In this document: piece by piece, positions 62,801 to 64,000 of the stretch | How the letters are laid out: every line of letters begins with the position of its first letter | Numbering within the stretch: position 1 is the stretch's first letter | Source: Rutidosis leptorrhynchoides | Lineage: Eukaryota; Streptophyta; Magnoliopsida; Asterales; Asteraceae | Length of the DNA: 64,000 nt | Assembly (NCBI RefSeq): GCF_046630445.1 | Contig: NC_092341.1 | Span: forward strand, 31,634,001 to 31,698,000 | Direction of reading: 5' to 3' | Notes under the pieces: generated by a model | What the model was told of the DNA's origin: nothing | Database searches by the model: none | What the model saw: the letters and a program-made list of their open reading frames with translations, nothing else | Program-made: the position numbers and the translations under genes

Positions 62801-63561
62801 AAATGCTTGAAGACATGCTACGAGCATGTGTTATTGATTTCGGAAACAGTTGGGATCGACATCTACCGTTAGCAGAATTTACCTACAACAACAGCTACCA
62901 TTCAAGCATTGAGATGGCGCCGTTTGAAGCACTTTATGGTAGAAAGTGCAGGTCTCCGATTTGTTGGAGTGAAGTGGGGGATAGACAGATTACGGGTCCA
63001 GAGATTATACAAGAAACTACCGAGAAGATCATCCAAATTCAACAACGGTTGAAAATCGCCCAAAGTCGACAAAAGAGCTACACTGACATTAAAAGAAAAG
63101 ATATAGAATTTGAAATTGGAGAGATGGTCATGCTTAAAGTTGCACCTTGGAAAGGCGTTGTTCGATTTGGTAAACGAGGGAAATTAAATCCAAGGTATAT
63201 TGGACCATTCAAGATTATTGATCGTGTCGGACCAGTAGCTTACCGACTTGAGTTACCTCAACAACTCGCGGCTGTACATAACACTTTCCACGTCTCGAAT
63301 TTGAAGAAATGTTTTGCTAAAGAAGATCTCACTATTCCATTAGATGAAATCCAAATCAACGAAAAACTTCAATTCATCGAAGAACCCGTCGAAATAATGG
63401 ATCGTGAGGTTAAAAAACTTAAGCAAAACAAGATACCAATTGTTAAGGTTCGATGGAATGCTCGTAGAGGACCCGAGTTCAAATGGGAGTGTGAAGATCA
63501 GATGAAGAAGAAATACCCGCATCTATTTCCAGAAGATTCATCAACACCTTCAACAGCTTAA
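58963..63561 (+). pseudogene. Gag-pol of copy C, one nonsense codon
   Basis: The same single frame as A and B, starting at ATGGCACCGACT. The poly-Asn tract in gag is clearly longer than in A or B (about 19 consecutive Asn). The second zinc knuckle begins YYKCGKPGH, so its first Cys is replaced by Tyr. Protease DSGAD, RT FIDD, RNase H, integrase and chromodomain-like tail follow. TAG at 61969-61971 replaces the Trp codon TGG (A and B read RQRRWIELL) inside RNase H. WCPG replaces WWPG near the integrase zinc site. The accumulated changes fit an older, decaying copy. Confidence 0.95.
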
Positions 63562-63581
63562 AATTTCGGGACGAAATTTAT

Positions 63582-63596
63582 TTAACGGGTAGGTAC
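63582..63596 (+). other. Polypurine tract region of copy C
   Basis: TTAACGGGTAGGTAC directly before the 3' LTR. Confidence 0.7.
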
Positions 63597-64000
63597 TGTA
63601 GTGACCCGAACTTTTCCATGTTTATATATATTAATTGAGATTGATATTTACCTAATTAAATGGTTCCAACATGTTAAGCAATCAAACTTGTTAAGACTTG
63701 ATTAATTGAAATATGTTTCATATAGACAATTGACCACCCAAGTTGACCGGTGATTCACGAACGTTAAAACTTGTAAAAACTATATGATGACATATATATG
63801 GATATATATATATAGTTAACATGATACTATGATAAGTAAACATATCATTAAGTATATTAACAATGAACTACATATGTAAAAACAAGACTACTAACTTAAT
63901 GATTTTTAAACGAGACATATATGTAACGATTATCGTTGTAAAGACATTTAATGTATATATATCATATTAAGAGATATTCATACATGATAATATCATGATA
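63597..64000 (+). repeat. Copy C 3' LTR, first 404 bp
   Basis: It starts TGTAGTGACCCGAAC and is cut by the window end. It differs from the C 5' LTR at about nine places in this stretch. Confidence 0.95.

Larger units (their letters stand above)
53829..64000 (+). mobile_element. Copy C: chromovirus with two extra ORFs, cut by the window end
   Basis: This is the third member of the copy A family, plus strand, inserted in the LINE. The 5' LTR is 53829-56994 and the 3' LTR starts at 63597 and runs off the window, so the target duplication (expected CTAGG, 53824-53828) cannot be checked. The first 400 bp of the two LTRs already show about nine differences, so it is older than copies A and B. It has stops in both ORF2 and gag-pol. 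Confidence 0.9.

Overview
The window is a stretch of nuclear plant chromosome, almost certainly from a dicot. The LTR styles are ones I associate with the daisy family (Asteraceae); that family-level guess is from memory, not proven here. It is AT-rich and made mostly of nested retrotransposons, with only fragments of host genes between them. No bacterial features, tRNA, rRNA or CRISPR array were seen.

Layout. (1) Positions 1-874: a scrap of an LTR end, the 3' end of a Ty1/copia element with its LTR, and one exon-like piece of an unknown host gene. (2) 875-18279: a solo LTR on the minus strand (family G, TSD GCCAC at 870-874 and 18280-18284) that split that exon. It is itself split by copy A (1607-14700, plus strand, TSD TTGTG), a complete Ty3/gypsy chromovirus. 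(3) 18285-26693: sparse sequence with a decayed gypsy gag remnant, three exons of a mitochondrial porin (VDAC) gene fragment on the minus strand, and a 1,018-bp solo LTR (TSD CTTAC). (4) 26694-29945: a solo LTR (copy D, minus strand, TSD TATGT) of the copy A family. (5) 30298-53828: the 3' half of a LINE on the minus strand, split by element E (31834-53153, plus strand, TSD TATTA). E is a short-coding chromovirus derivative and is itself split by copy B (34035-47482, minus strand, TSD GTGGC), a second full-length member of the copy A family. (6) 53829-64000: copy C (plus strand), a third member, inserted in the same LINE and running off the window.

The most interesting system is the copy A/B/C family. 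It is a chromovirus of about 13 kb with LTRs of 3.2-3.4 kb. Besides one long gag-pol frame ending in a chromodomain-like segment, it carries two extra genes between the primer-binding site and gag. ORF1 is an acidic, glutamate-repeat protein of 198-204 residues. ORF2 is a 227-residue F-box-like protein resembling the plant At1g67623/At2g35280 group. ORF2 is identical at the protein level in A and B, which differ there only by silent changes that I could find. Each copy has exactly one in-frame stop in gag-pol, at a different place. A motif matching the 3' polypurine-tract region (TTAACGGGTAGGTAC) is repeated just upstream of gag in all copies and, one base shorter, inside element E.

Nesting gives an order of events: LINE first, then E, then B; G before A; C after the LINE. 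LTR comparison by eye agrees: A LTRs differ at about 17 sites in 3,249 bp, B at only about 5-6 in 3.4 kb, E at about 8-9 in 1,862 bp, while the 400 bp of C that can be compared already show about 9 differences.
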